From an uncultured Carnobacterium sp. (GTDB lineage: Bacteria > Bacillota > Bacilli > Lactobacillales > Aerococcaceae): 22,265 nt of DNA. The DNA lies in assembly GCA_937923125.1 (NCBI GenBank), contig CALALK010000223.1, positions 1 to 22,265 of the forward strand, in the 5' to 3' direction. The notes under the pieces were generated by a model. That model was not told the origin of the DNA, did not search any database, and saw only the letters and a program-made list of their open reading frames with translations. This document shows positions 14,453-22,218 of this stretch, in pieces (the stretch's first letter is position 1; each line of letters begins with the position of its first letter). Made by a program: the position numbers and the translations under genes.

Positions 14453-15535
14453 TTATTCGTATAATAAAGCTTTGATTTCTTCGCTATCGATGTTCTTAGC
14501 GTCATACCATTTAGAACCAGTATCTACGTCTTTAACTGTTTCACCTTTAGCTGCAGCGATTGCTAATTTAACAGCTTGGTAACCAATTTGAACTGGGTCT
14601 TGAGTTACAGAACCAACGAAGATTCCTTTACGGATAGCATCTTGTTGTAATGCACCTGAGTCGAAACCAACAGCTAAGATTTTGTCTGCGCCAAGTTTAG
14701 ATTCTTTGAAACCGCCGTTAGCGTTGATGATTGCTTTAGCAGCAAATTCGTTAGAACCATAGATTGCGATAGTGTCTTCTTTTTCAAGAACTGTAGAAGC
14801 TTCAGTTTTACCTGCAGCATCGTCTACTTGAGCTGGAACACGAACTTCAATAACAACTTTAGCATCAGCTTCAGCTACATCGTTTTTGAATTTGTCATGT
14901 CCAGTTACAGCAGTTTTAATGCCTTTTTTGTTTAACAATTCAACCATTTTATCAATGAAACCTTTTGTTCTTTGAGTGATTGAAAGTGAGTTAACTTCTT
15001 GAGAAACAACCCCGATACGAACTTTCTTGTCTCCGACTTTGCTTTCAAGTAATTTGAATAAGTGTTCAGCAGCGTTACCACCCGCAGCATGGTTGTCTGT
15101 TGATGCAGTTGCTTTGATAGCTCCTTCTGGTGCTCCTGGAACCCCTGAGTCAAACCCGATAATAGGAATGTTTTTAGATTGTGCTTGTTTAATCGCATCT
15201 AATTCTGCTTCAGTATCTAATGCAGCTAAAGCGATTGCTTTTGGATTTTTGTTGATCGCATTGTTTAATTGTTCCAATTGTTCTGCGATTGCTGTTTCAT
15301 TTTGAGGTCCTACGAAAGTAATTTTAGCACCTAATTCTTGAGCTGCTTTTTCAGCCCCTTTGTTTACAGCTTTCCAGAAGTCATGTTGGAACCCTTTAGC
15401 GATTACTTCTACTTTGAAGTCTCCGCTTGCTTGAGTTTTTCCACCATCAGCATTTGATTTATTTGAAGTACATCCTGCTAATAAAGCAGAAGCACAAGCT
15501 AGAGTTGCAATTGCATATTTAAATGATTTTTTCAT
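14453..15535 (-). CDS. ABC sugar transporter substrate-binding lipoprotein (RbsB-like)
   Basis: This 360-residue periplasmic-binding-protein-type receptor has an N-terminal signal peptide with lipobox LLAGC (18-22); C22 would be lipid-anchored on the outer face of the membrane. The two lobes follow the Peripla_BP_4 (pentose/hexose) pattern: KGFQHDFWKAVNKGAEKAA, GFDSGVPGAPE, TDNHAAGG and GFDSGALQQDAIRKG. Start choice: ATG at 15535 has AAAGGAG and starts a canonical signal peptide; the frame is open 20 codons further but with no such site. It lies after the permease gene with a 75-nt gap, longer than other gaps in the operon. L-fucose is the likely ligand from context; related 6-deoxy sugars or fucosides are alternatives. 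Confidence 0.93.
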   Translation of the reverse strand: MKKSFKYAIATLACASALLAGCTSNKSNADGGKTQASGDFKVEVIAKGFQHDFWKAVNKGAEKAAQELGAKITFVGPQNETAIAEQLEQLNNAINKNPKAIALAALDTEAELDAIKQAQSKNIPIIGFDSGVPGAPEGAIKATASTDNHAAGGNAAEHLFKLLESKVGDKKVRIGVVSQEVNSLSITQRTKGFIDKMVELLNKKGIKTAVTGHDKFKNDVAEADAKVVIEVRVPAQVDDAAGKTEASTVLEKEDTIAIYGSNEFAAKAIINANGGFKESKLGADKILAVGFDSGALQQDAIRKGIFVGSVTQDPVQIGYQAVKLAIAAAKGETVKDVDTGSKWYDAKNIDSEEIKALLYE

Positions 15536-15610
15536 GATTTTTTCTCCTTTATATGTCCTTTTTGACCCTTCCTTGAAGGTGTCTTCCCAACTCATTGTGT
15601 CAATATCAAA

Positions 15611-16594
15611 CTATTTTTTCTTATTCATGCGGATTAAGATATCAGAGTAAACGGCAATGATTACAACGAAACCTGTGATGAATAATTGATAGTGTGGTTG
15701 TAAGTCGATGTATGGTAAACCAATCTTCAAGACAGACATGATGAATACCCCGATGATTGTACCAACAACTGAACCAACCCCACCGGCAAGTGAAGTACCA
15801 CCGACAACTACTCCGGCGATGGCATCAAGTTCCATACCGTTCCCTGTACCAGGAAGGATTGTTGAATACGTTGCAGCATATGCGATACCAGCTAAACCTG
15901 CTAGAAGTCCACTGATAACATAAGCCATACCTTCCCATTTGATAACGTTTACACCTGAAAGTCTAGTAGCTTCTTTATTTGAACCGATGGCAAAGATGTA
16001 ACGACCAATTTTTGTTTTATTTAAAACAATGGCTGCAATAATCGCTACGACAATCAAGACGATCAACCCGGTCGGAAAATTATCTTGCGTTCTGAATAAG
16101 TCTTTGTACCAGCCTTCACCAGTTCCACGTAATGGGAACGTCACACTTTGTACGTTTGACATGATTGAACTTAAACCACGTGAAATCATCATTGTACCGA
16201 GTGTTGCGATGAATGGTGGTAATCCAAATTTCGCAATTAAAATTCCGTTGAATAATCCAAATACACCTCCAATCACTAATATTGCCAACAATGCTAGCCA
16301 TAATGGCCAACCCATTTTTGTATGGAGTACTCCACCGATGATGGCAGAACACATCATTACTGTACCGATTGATAAGTCAATACCACCGGTGATAATAACG
16401 AATGTTACCCCAATTGCTAAGAAACCAATGTAATAAGATGCGTCTAAAATGCTGACCGCTGTATCAAACGAACGGAACGATTCACTTGAGACTGCAAAGA
16501 ATGTGAAAATCACGATCAACGCGATTAATGCAATTAACTTTTGTAAACCAACTGATCTTACCAGTTTAGTCCATAAGGACATTTTCTCTTCCAT
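15611..16594 (-). CDS. ABC sugar transporter permease (RbsC-like)
   Basis: This 327-residue membrane protein of the BPD_transp_2 / RbsC family has about eight to ten hydrophobic segments. Landmarks are ITGGIDLSIGTVM (about 68-80), FIATLGTMMISRGL (about 128-141), and the ATPase-contact region IGRYIFAIGSNKEATRLSGVN, cited in part around residues 197-216, followed by AIAGVVVGGTSLAGGVGS. It should form a homodimeric channel with the adjacent ATPase. The ATG at 16594 follows AAGAGG at good spacing; an internal ATG four codons later is less favoured. It is 18 nt downstream of the ATPase gene. Confidence 0.94.
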   Translation of the reverse strand: MEEKMSLWTKLVRSVGLQKLIALIALIVIFTFFAVSSESFRSFDTAVSILDASYYIGFLAIGVTFVIITGGIDLSIGTVMMCSAIIGGVLHTKMGWPLWLALLAILVIGGVFGLFNGILIAKFGLPPFIATLGTMMISRGLSSIMSNVQSVTFPLRGTGEGWYKDLFRTQDNFPTGLIVLIVVAIIAAIVLNKTKIGRYIFAIGSNKEATRLSGVNVIKWEGMAYVISGLLAGLAGIAYAATYSTILPGTGNGMELDAIAGVVVGGTSLAGGVGSVVGTIIGVFIMSVLKIGLPYIDLQPHYQLFITGFVVIIAVYSDILIRMNKKK

Positions 16595-16612
16595 ATCTAT
16601 ACCTCTTCTCGT

Positions 16613-18109
16613 TTATCGATCTGTTGCTAACGCTAAGATTCGTTCTTGAGTTGCTTGACTGATATCAAGTTCCCCTGTCTTACGACCTTCACACATGACA
16701 ACAATCCGATCGCTCATACGTAGAATTTCTGTAAGCTCTGAAGAAATCATAATGATTGATTTTCCTTGAGCTACTAGTTCATTCATTAATGAGTAAATTT
16801 CACTCTTCGCACCAACGTCAATTCCTCGAGTTGGTTCGTCAAAAATAAGAATATCGCTATTTTGTTCTAGCCATTTTGCAATAACAACTTTTTGTTGGTT
16901 ACCACCTGACAAGTTACGAACGAGTTGTTTTGATGATGGTGTTTTCGTTCTTAATTGTTTAACGAATTCATCGCTGACTTTCACAATTTCACCGTCATCA
17001 ATTAAACCACCTTTGATGTACTTATCAAGGTCTGTCATTACAGTGTTATTGGCAATGGTCATATCAACGATACATCCATAACGCTTACGGTCTTCTGAAA
17101 GATAACCAATACCTTCTCTAATAGCATCTTGAGGATTTTTAATATCAACCTCTTTCCCATTAATTTTAATGGTTCCGCTATCTTTCTTATCCGCTCCAAA
17201 TAGTAAACGAGCTACTTCTGTACGACCCGCTCCCATTAATCCAGAGAACCCTAAGATTTCACCTTTATGAAGTACAAAGCTGACATCTTTTACGTGGCTT
17301 CCTGAGTTTAAATGTTCCACTTCTAATACAACTGGTGCACCTTCTGGTACTGCAGAAACCGCTTTCGGATCTTCGTAAATAGTACGACCTACCATCATTG
17401 CGATGATTTCATCCTTCGTAGTTTCTTTTGTATTTACAGTTCCAACATATTCCCCGTCCCTCATAACCGTTACACGGTCCGTAATACGGGCAATTTCGTC
17501 CATACGGTGAGAAATATAAATAATACCTACACCTTTAGCACGCAAGTCATCAATAATTGCGAATAACTCATTAATTTCTGATTCTGTTAACGCAGCTGTT
17601 GGTTCGTCGAAAACAATAATCTTCGCATCCATTGACAACGCTTTCGCAATTTCAACCATTTGTTGTTTACCAACTGTTAAGTTTCCCACTTTTTCTTGTG
17701 GATTAATATCCAGTTTCAACAATTTGAATAATTCTTTTGCCTTTTTGTTTCCGGCATTATCATCAATGAACAATCCTTGATTGATTTCTTCACGACCGAT
17801 GAAGATGTTTTGAGCCACTGTTAAGTGGTTCATCATATTCAACTCTTGGTGCACGATTACAATCCCATCGTCCATAGCCTCTTTTGGCTTAGAATATTCT
17901 ACTTGTTTTCCGTTATAGTGAATTGTTCCTTCGTTTGCTCCATAAATACCGGTCAACACTTTCATTAAAGTTGATTTACCAGCACCGTTTTCACCCATTA
18001 GTGCGTGTACTTCACCTGTTCTTAAGTCGAAGTCTACACCTTTTAGGGCTTTAACTGGCCCAAACGATTTTACAATCCCCTTCATTTCAAGAATAACTGG
18101 ATTACTCAT
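16613..18109 (-). CDS. ABC sugar transporter ATPase (RbsA-like, two nucleotide-binding domains)
   Basis: This 498-residue protein is a tandem ATPase of the RbsA/MglA/XylG carbohydrate-uptake (CUT2) class. Domain 1 has Walker A GENGAGKST (39-47), signature GNLTVGKQQMVEIA and Walker B IIVFDEPTA. Domain 2 (from about residue 250) has the degenerate Walker A GLMGAGRTE expected for this class, signature LSGGNQQKV and Walker B ILIFDEPTRG. It powers sugar uptake through the RbsC-like permease. Start choice: ATG at 18109 has AGGTGA upstream; a GTG three codons earlier is less likely. The start overlaps the stop of the lactose-family EIIA gene by 8 bp, tying its translation to that PTS protein. Confidence 0.95.
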   Translation of the reverse strand: MSNPVILEMKGIVKSFGPVKALKGVDFDLRTGEVHALMGENGAGKSTLMKVLTGIYGANEGTIHYNGKQVEYSKPKEAMDDGIVIVHQELNMMNHLTVAQNIFIGREEINQGLFIDDNAGNKKAKELFKLLKLDINPQEKVGNLTVGKQQMVEIAKALSMDAKIIVFDEPTAALTESEINELFAIIDDLRAKGVGIIYISHRMDEIARITDRVTVMRDGEYVGTVNTKETTKDEIIAMMVGRTIYEDPKAVSAVPEGAPVVLEVEHLNSGSHVKDVSFVLHKGEILGFSGLMGAGRTEVARLLFGADKKDSGTIKINGKEVDIKNPQDAIREGIGYLSEDRKRYGCIVDMTIANNTVMTDLDKYIKGGLIDDGEIVKVSDEFVKQLRTKTPSSKQLVRNLSGGNQQKVVIAKWLEQNSDILIFDEPTRGIDVGAKSEIYSLMNELVAQGKSIIMISSELTEILRMSDRIVVMCEGRKTGELDISQATQERILALATDR

Positions 18110-18473
18110 GCATTTCACCTACCTGTTCCAGTTTTGTAATACGCTCTTTCAGCGCTTCTATTTGTTCTTGTTGATCAACGATGATATTGACAACTTCTAG
18201 CAGCAAGTGACTGTTCATAAAATGATCTTGTGCGTGAACCGATAGAAGTGATGTACTTACGCCTTCACCTCTAATTTCTTGCTGAATCATTTCTGTTTGA
18301 ACATTATGTGCTTCTACTCCTTTAGCCTTGGCTTCATCAAGGATGCCTCTTGCAGATGAAATATCACCTGCAAGAGCACTCTTAACGGATTGCAATGCTA
18401 AAGTAGTGACTTTACTACTTTTGACAATCAGTTGCATCAATCGTTGCGTATCCGATTTGCTTGATTCACTCAT
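18102..18473 (-). CDS. PTS lactose/cellobiose-family EIIA, without an EIIC partner
   Basis: This 123-residue all-helical protein belongs to the lactose/chitobiose EIIA family (three-helix trimers in the cytoplasm). The active-site block LLSVHAQDHFMNS has the phosphorylatable His at residue 80 and the metal-site Asp at 83, both intact, so phosphorylation by HPr is likely. The last 25 residues form a coiled-coil-like segment. It starts four bases after the EIIB stop with only a weak AGGTT site, and overlaps the ABC ATPase gene by 8 bp. No lactose-family EIIC is in the window. A role in regulating fucose uptake or metabolism, or in serving a distant EIIC, is inference. Confidence 0.88.
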   Translation of the reverse strand: MSESSKSDTQRLMQLIVKSSKVTTLALQSVKSALAGDISSARGILDEAKAKGVEAHNVQTEMIQQEIRGEGVSTSLLSVHAQDHFMNSHLLLEVVNIIVDQQEQIEALKERITKLEQVGEMHE

Positions 18474-18477
18474 TTGT

Positions 18478-18774
18478 TTAACCTAATAATTCAATCGCTT
18501 GTTTTAGAACTTCTTCTCCGCGCATGTTTTCAAAGTCATCGTCTGAAATTACAGCAACTGGAACGTTTAATGAAGCTTTTGCTTTTTCTTCTAAATAAGC
18601 TAGTTGAGGTCCTAATAATAAGACATCAATATTTTTTAGAGTATCAATCCCAGTAATCCCTACTGAGTAGAATGAGTAATCTAATTTATCACGGTAAATT
18701 ACTTCTTGAATGCGTTCAACGAGCATACTTGTTGTTAATCCACCGACACAGGCTAAAATAATTGTTTTTGTCAT
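18478..18774 (-). CDS. PTS lactose/cellobiose-family EIIB, without an EIIC partner
   Basis: This 98-residue cytoplasmic protein has the EIIB phosphorylation loop LACVGGLTTSMLV with Cys at residue 9, the site that takes phosphate from EIIA in this family (usual form CxxGxSTS). VLLLGPQLAYLEEKAK is also typical. Length is normal for a free-standing EIIB. AAAGGAG precedes the ATG, 18 nt after the fucI stop. Together with the adjacent EIIA it forms a complete soluble phosphorelay lacking its membrane EIIC, set between the isomerase and the ABC transporter genes of the fucose operon. Confidence 0.9.
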   Translation of the reverse strand: MTKTIILACVGGLTTSMLVERIQEVIYRDKLDYSFYSVGITGIDTLKNIDVLLLGPQLAYLEEKAKASLNVPVAVISDDDFENMRGEEVLKQAIELLG

Positions 18775-18792
18775 TTTAGTCTCTCCTTTCTA

Positions 18793-20559
18793 TTACTTAT
18801 GGATAGGTCCTAATAATTGGCATGCACGGTAGTCAGCTGATTCTAAATCTTCTGTTCCGAATAGTGACCAGTTCTTAGGTCTGAAGATATCTTCTTCTGC
18901 AACGTTATGCATATTCACTGGAATACGTAACATTGAAGCAAGAGTGATAAGGTCAGCTCCAATATGTCCATAAGAGATTGCACCGTGGTTTGCACCCCAG
19001 TTATTCATTACATCGTATACTGACTTGAATGCGCCTTTACCTGTTAAGCGAGGAGCAAACCAAGTTGTTGGCCAGCCTGGATCTGTACGGTTATCCAATG
19101 TATGGTGTACATCTTCAGGTAAATCAAGTGTGTATCCTTCAGCAATTTGTAATACAGGTCCAACGCCTTTCAATAAGTTCAAGCGAACCATTGTTACAGG
19201 CATATTTCCTTTAGATAAGAAGCGAGTTGAGTAACCGCCACCACGGAAGTATTCGCGGTTTGCTGCTGGGAAGTCTGTATTTGCAAGCATTGCATCTACT
19301 TCACTTTGATCTAATTCCCAGAATGGTTTCATCACTGCTTCACCGTTTCTTGTAGCTTGACCAGTACCGTCTAATGTACAAGAACCAGAGTTGATTAAGT
19401 GTAAGAATCCATTTTCAGCATGGCCTTCAAGTTTATGACCTGTTACACGTTCAACAGCTTCTGGACTCCAGTAAGTACGAACATCCGCAAAGATTTGTGG
19501 AGTGTTTGTTAATAAGTAGTTGAATAGCATTGATACACCGTTTAACGCATCATTTTCAGTTGCGAAGATGTATGGTCTGCGAATTCCGTTCCAGTCAAAT
19601 TGAGTGTTTAGGAATGTTTCCATGAAGTCTCCGTTAGGGAAGTGGTCTGTCCATTGACGTTGACCTTGGAATCCACCCACAAGAGCGTAGTGACCAACTG
19701 CTTCTTCTTCGAAGCCTAGTTCAGCAAGTCTTGGGTTACCAATCATTAAGTCACGTCCAATCATGAACATCTTAATCACGAATTCCCATTGTTTATCTTT
19801 TTCTTCACGGCTTAACACTAGGTCTTCACGGTTACGGTCGAATCCTTCTTTAACGTTTTCTTTCACCCATTTAAGTGCACGTTCGAATTCTTCGTGATCG
19901 TAAATACCACGGTCAATACGACGAGTGAATTCAGTCATATCTACTGATTCATTACGCATTCCTAAGTATTCTTGGAAGAAGTCAGGATCTACGATTGAAC
20001 CACCGATACCCATTGATACACTACCCATTGATAAGTAAGCTGTATCTCTCATTAATCCTGTAGCAAGAGCTGCTCTTGCATAACGTAAGATTTTTTCTTT
20101 AACGTCTTCAGGAATTTCTGTATCAGATGCTTCTTTAACGTCTTTACCGTAAATTCCGAATGCTGGAATTCCTTTTTGAGCATGAGAAGCAAGAACTGCT
20201 GCTAAATATACAGCCCCTGGTCTTTCAGTTCCGTTGAATCCCCAAATAGCATGTGGAATGTCAGGTGACATATCCATTGTTTCACTACCGTAGCACCAGC
20301 AAGGTGTTACTGTAATTGTTGCACACACGTTTGATTTTTTGAATAATTCGTGAGATGCTGCTGCTTCTGGTACACGACCGATTGTTGAAGGTGAGATTAC
20401 ACATTCAACCGGTTGTCCATCAGGATATTTCAATGTAGACTCGATTAAAGCAGCGACACTTTTCGCCATATTCATTGTTTGAACTTCTAACGATTCGCGA
20501 ACTCCTTGGCGACGACCGTCAATAGTTGGGCGAATCCCAATACGTGGATGTTGAATCAT
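18793..20559 (-). CDS. fucI: L-fucose isomerase FucI
   Basis: This 588-residue enzyme (E. coli FucI 591) converts L-fucose to L-fuculose in the cytoplasm with Mn2+, as a hexamer. Family stretches run along the whole length: [18 protein letters not shown], cited as the N-terminal block at 8-25, [13 protein letters not shown] (85-97), [16 protein letters not shown] (106-121), and NWGANHG plus [13 protein letters not shown] near the C-terminus. Probable metal and catalytic residues are E335 (ATENDALNG), D359 ([13 protein letters not shown]) and H525 (NHG), by alignment with the E. coli residues. An AGGAGG site precedes the ATG, 20 nt after fucA. The enzyme class can also act on D-arabinose. Identification is firm. 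Confidence 0.97.
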   Translation of the reverse strand: MIQHPRIGIRPTIDGRRQGVRESLEVQTMNMAKSVAALIESTLKYPDGQPVECVISPSTIGRVPEAAASHELFKKSNVCATITVTPCWCYGSETMDMSPDIPHAIWGFNGTERPGAVYLAAVLASHAQKGIPAFGIYGKDVKEASDTEIPEDVKEKILRYARAALATGLMRDTAYLSMGSVSMGIGGSIVDPDFFQEYLGMRNESVDMTEFTRRIDRGIYDHEEFERALKWVKENVKEGFDRNREDLVLSREEKDKQWEFVIKMFMIGRDLMIGNPRLAELGFEEEAVGHYALVGGFQGQRQWTDHFPNGDFMETFLNTQFDWNGIRRPYIFATENDALNGVSMLFNYLLTNTPQIFADVRTYWSPEAVERVTGHKLEGHAENGFLHLINSGSCTLDGTGQATRNGEAVMKPFWELDQSEVDAMLANTDFPAANREYFRGGGYSTRFLSKGNMPVTMVRLNLLKGVGPVLQIAEGYTLDLPEDVHHTLDNRTDPGWPTTWFAPRLTGKGAFKSVYDVMNNWGANHGAISYGHIGADLITLASMLRIPVNMHNVAEEDIFRPKNWSLFGTEDLESADYRACQLLGPIHK

Positions 20560-20579
20560 TTTTGTTCCTCCTATTCTTA

Positions 20580-21302
20580 CTAAACTTCACGAACAGTTCC
20601 GTCTGGATTGTATTTCTTATATCCAGGGTGACGACCTGTTACTTTGTAGTTTTCGCGCATTTTGAACATTTGCTCTAATTTTTCTCTTGAGATTTCTTTT
20701 TCTTCAATGCCTTTTGTTAGTAATAGCATTCTTCCGTGGAATGTTGATTTAGCCACGAGTTCTAATGTTTCCATTCTGTAGTATGCTGTAATCACATCAC
20801 TACCCACTGTTAAAGCACCATGGTTTTCAAGTAACATCACGTCGTGTTCTTGTAAGTATGGTGTAATCGCATCTGGAACTTCCATTGTTGAAGGAACTCC
20901 GAATGGTGTAATTGGAATTGAACCGATAACAATCGCACTTTCAATTAGTGAATAAGTATCTAATGGAATATGTGCTAATGTGAATCCAGTTGCAATTGGT
21001 GGATGTGCGTGAACAACAGATCTCACATCATCGCGTTCTTCATAGCAGCGAATATGCATTTTAATTTCGCTTGAAGGACGGAAACCTTCGTTGGCTTCAA
21101 TCACTTCTCCTTTCATATTTAATTTAACGAGTTTTTCTGGAGTAATAAAACTCTTACTGATACCTGTTGGTGTTGCGATGATGGTATCCTCATCAATACG
21201 AACAGAGACGTTTCCGTCATTTGCAGCTACCCATCCTAATTGCCACATTTTATGACACACATCACAAATTTGTTCGCGTACTACTTGTTCATCAAAAGTC
21301 AT
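20580..21302 (-). CDS. fucA: L-fuculose-phosphate aldolase FucA (class II)
   Basis: This 240-residue Zn-dependent class II aldolase cleaves L-fuculose 1-phosphate to dihydroxyacetone phosphate and L-lactaldehyde. Motifs: NDGNVSVR (28-35), TPTGISK phosphate-binding block (44-50), SSEIKMH with E79, VVHAHPP with Zn ligands H98 and H100, and [10 protein letters not shown] with H161. It is about 25 residues longer than E. coli FucA, mostly in a charged C-terminal tail ending in [14 protein letters not shown]. It is the first gene of the ten-gene fucose operon, with an AAAGGG site before the ATG at 21302. The related ribulose-phosphate 4-epimerases share the fold, but the neighbours make FucA the best call. 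Confidence 0.94.
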   Translation of the reverse strand: MTFDEQVVREQICDVCHKMWQLGWVAANDGNVSVRIDEDTIIATPTGISKSFITPEKLVKLNMKGEVIEANEGFRPSSEIKMHIRCYEERDDVRSVVHAHPPIATGFTLAHIPLDTYSLIESAIVIGSIPITPFGVPSTMEVPDAITPYLQEHDVMLLENHGALTVGSDVITAYYRMETLELVAKSTFHGRMLLLTKGIEEKEISREKLEQMFKMRENYKVTGRHPGYKKYNPDGTVREV

Positions 21303-21325
21303 AGTATCATCCCTTTCTGATTACT

Positions 21326-21354
21326 ATCCTATCAAGTTAAGAAAGCGGATACAA
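21326..21354 (-). promoter_or_regulatory. Fucose operon promoter (fucA to fucO)
   Basis: On the minus strand TTGTAT (21349-21354) is followed after 17 bp by TAGGAT (21326-21331) with an upstream TGA giving an extended -10. It lies 24 bases before the fucA ATG. Each box matches consensus at 4 of 6 positions. Confidence 0.5.
21340..21353. promoter_or_regulatory. cre (CcpA) box over the fucose promoter -35
   Basis: The minus strand reads TGTATCCGCTTTCT, matching TGWAANCGNTNWCA at 12 of 14 positions including the central CG. It overlaps the -35 hexamer, the classic position for CcpA carbon catabolite repression of a sugar operon. Confidence 0.55.
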
Positions 21355-21369
21355 TACATGGATAGACTA

Positions 21370-21399
21370 TTGAACATCATTCAACAAATGTGCTATAAT
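21370..21399 (+). promoter_or_regulatory. Promoter of the DeoR-type regulator gene
   Basis: TTGAAC (21370-21375) and a perfect TATAAT (21394-21399) are separated by 18 bp, with TGC before the -10 (extended -10). The start codon lies 44 bases after the -10 box, and the leader holds the GTTCA repeats. Confidence 0.72.
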
Positions 21400-21427
21400 C
21401 TGTTCATAAACGTTCAAATTTGTTCAA
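21370..21427. promoter_or_regulatory. GTTCA repeat array, probable operator of the DeoR-type regulator
   Basis: Three direct copies of GTTCA start at 21402, 21412 and 21422, exactly 10 bp apart (one helical turn). Two more half-sites lie upstream: ATTCAA at 21379-21384 and the inverted TTGAAC at 21370-21375. The tandem copies cover the transcription start and leader of the regulator gene, and the upstream pair overlaps its -35. DeoR-family repressors commonly bind direct repeats with one-turn spacing, so autoregulation and control of the divergent fucose operon are likely. Confidence 0.58.
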
Positions 21428-21443
21428 ATTAGGAGGGGTATCT

Positions 21444-22196
21444 ATGGTGTCTTTTGAACGAATGTCTAGGATTATGGACATTCTATCTAAACGAAAAATC
21501 ATCTCTACTTTCCAATTGGAAGCATTGATGTATTGTTCAACCTCAACATTGAGACGAGACCTGATTAAGCTCGAAAAAGAAGGAAAAATCATACGGTCTC
21601 ATGGCGAAGTGAGGCTAGTTACTACAAACAATATTGAATACGCTTACGACAGCCGTACTCACGAAGAGACACAAGGAAAGCGTCAAATTGCTGAAACAGC
21701 TTCAACTTTTCTGACCGATAATCAATCGATTTTTATAGACGGTTCTTCAACTTGTGCACTACTCGTGCCTCACTTAGGAACACTAAAAAATTTACGCGTC
21801 ATTACAAACGGTATCGAAATCGCACGTCAGTTGAACAATTTTGAAAATATTACTTTATTCTTCTGTGGTGGTCATATTGGCTACGGAACAAACTCAGCTT
21901 TGGGGGATTTTGCAACGAGTTTTATTAATAATTTCCATGCGGATATTTGCTTTTTGAGTTGCCGCGGACTTGATCGTTTTGCTACATACGAGGCCAATCA
22001 TAACCAGGCCATCTTTAAGCAACATATGATTGCAAATTCGGATGTTTCCATATTGCTAGCAGATCACTCGAAATTCAATACGAGTCATTACTTTAAACTA
22101 TCCAATTACAATGCCATCGATATCATCGTAACCAATCAAGCTCCTATCGATTCGTTCCAAGACACGGTAGGTTCTCAATGCGAAATTCTTTGGTAG
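21444..22196 (+). CDS. fucR: DeoR-family transcriptional regulator, probable fucose operon regulator
   Basis: This 250-residue protein has an N-terminal DeoR-type HTH (about 7-56; recognition segment CSTSTLRRDLIKLEKEGKI) and a C-terminal sugar-phosphate-sensing domain of the phosphosugar isomerase-like type (FIDGSSTCALLVPHL at about 97-111, ITNGIEIA, CGGHIGYGTNSALGD). Such proteins are usually repressors released by a phosphorylated intermediate; here L-fuculose 1-phosphate would be the natural effector, which is inference. The usual RxHGG linker reads RSHGE. Start choice: ATG at 21444 follows AGGAGGGG; a TTG eight codons earlier lies in the operator repeats. It is divergent from fucA and shares its intergenic control region. 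Confidence 0.9.
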   Translation: MVSFERMSRIMDILSKRKIISTFQLEALMYCSTSTLRRDLIKLEKEGKIIRSHGEVRLVTTNNIEYAYDSRTHEETQGKRQIAETASTFLTDNQSIFIDGSSTCALLVPHLGTLKNLRVITNGIEIARQLNNFENITLFFCGGHIGYGTNSALGDFATSFINNFHADICFLSCRGLDRFATYEANHNQAIFKQHMIANSDVSILLADHSKFNTSHYFKLSNYNAIDIIVTNQAPIDSFQDTVGSQCEILW

Positions 22197-22218
22197 AAAT
22201 AAAGGTAGGGGTAAATAG

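Noticed and set aside
15536..15595. Twenty-residue N-terminal extension of the ABC binding lipoprotein
   Set aside because: It would bury the signal peptide; the ATG at 15535 has AAAGGAG and gives a canonical lipoprotein leader.
16029..16433. Plus-strand open frame of 134 codons opposite the ABC permease gene
   Set aside because: The complementary frame is a full, conserved RbsC-like permease; the antisense reading is a composition effect of a hydrophobic gene.
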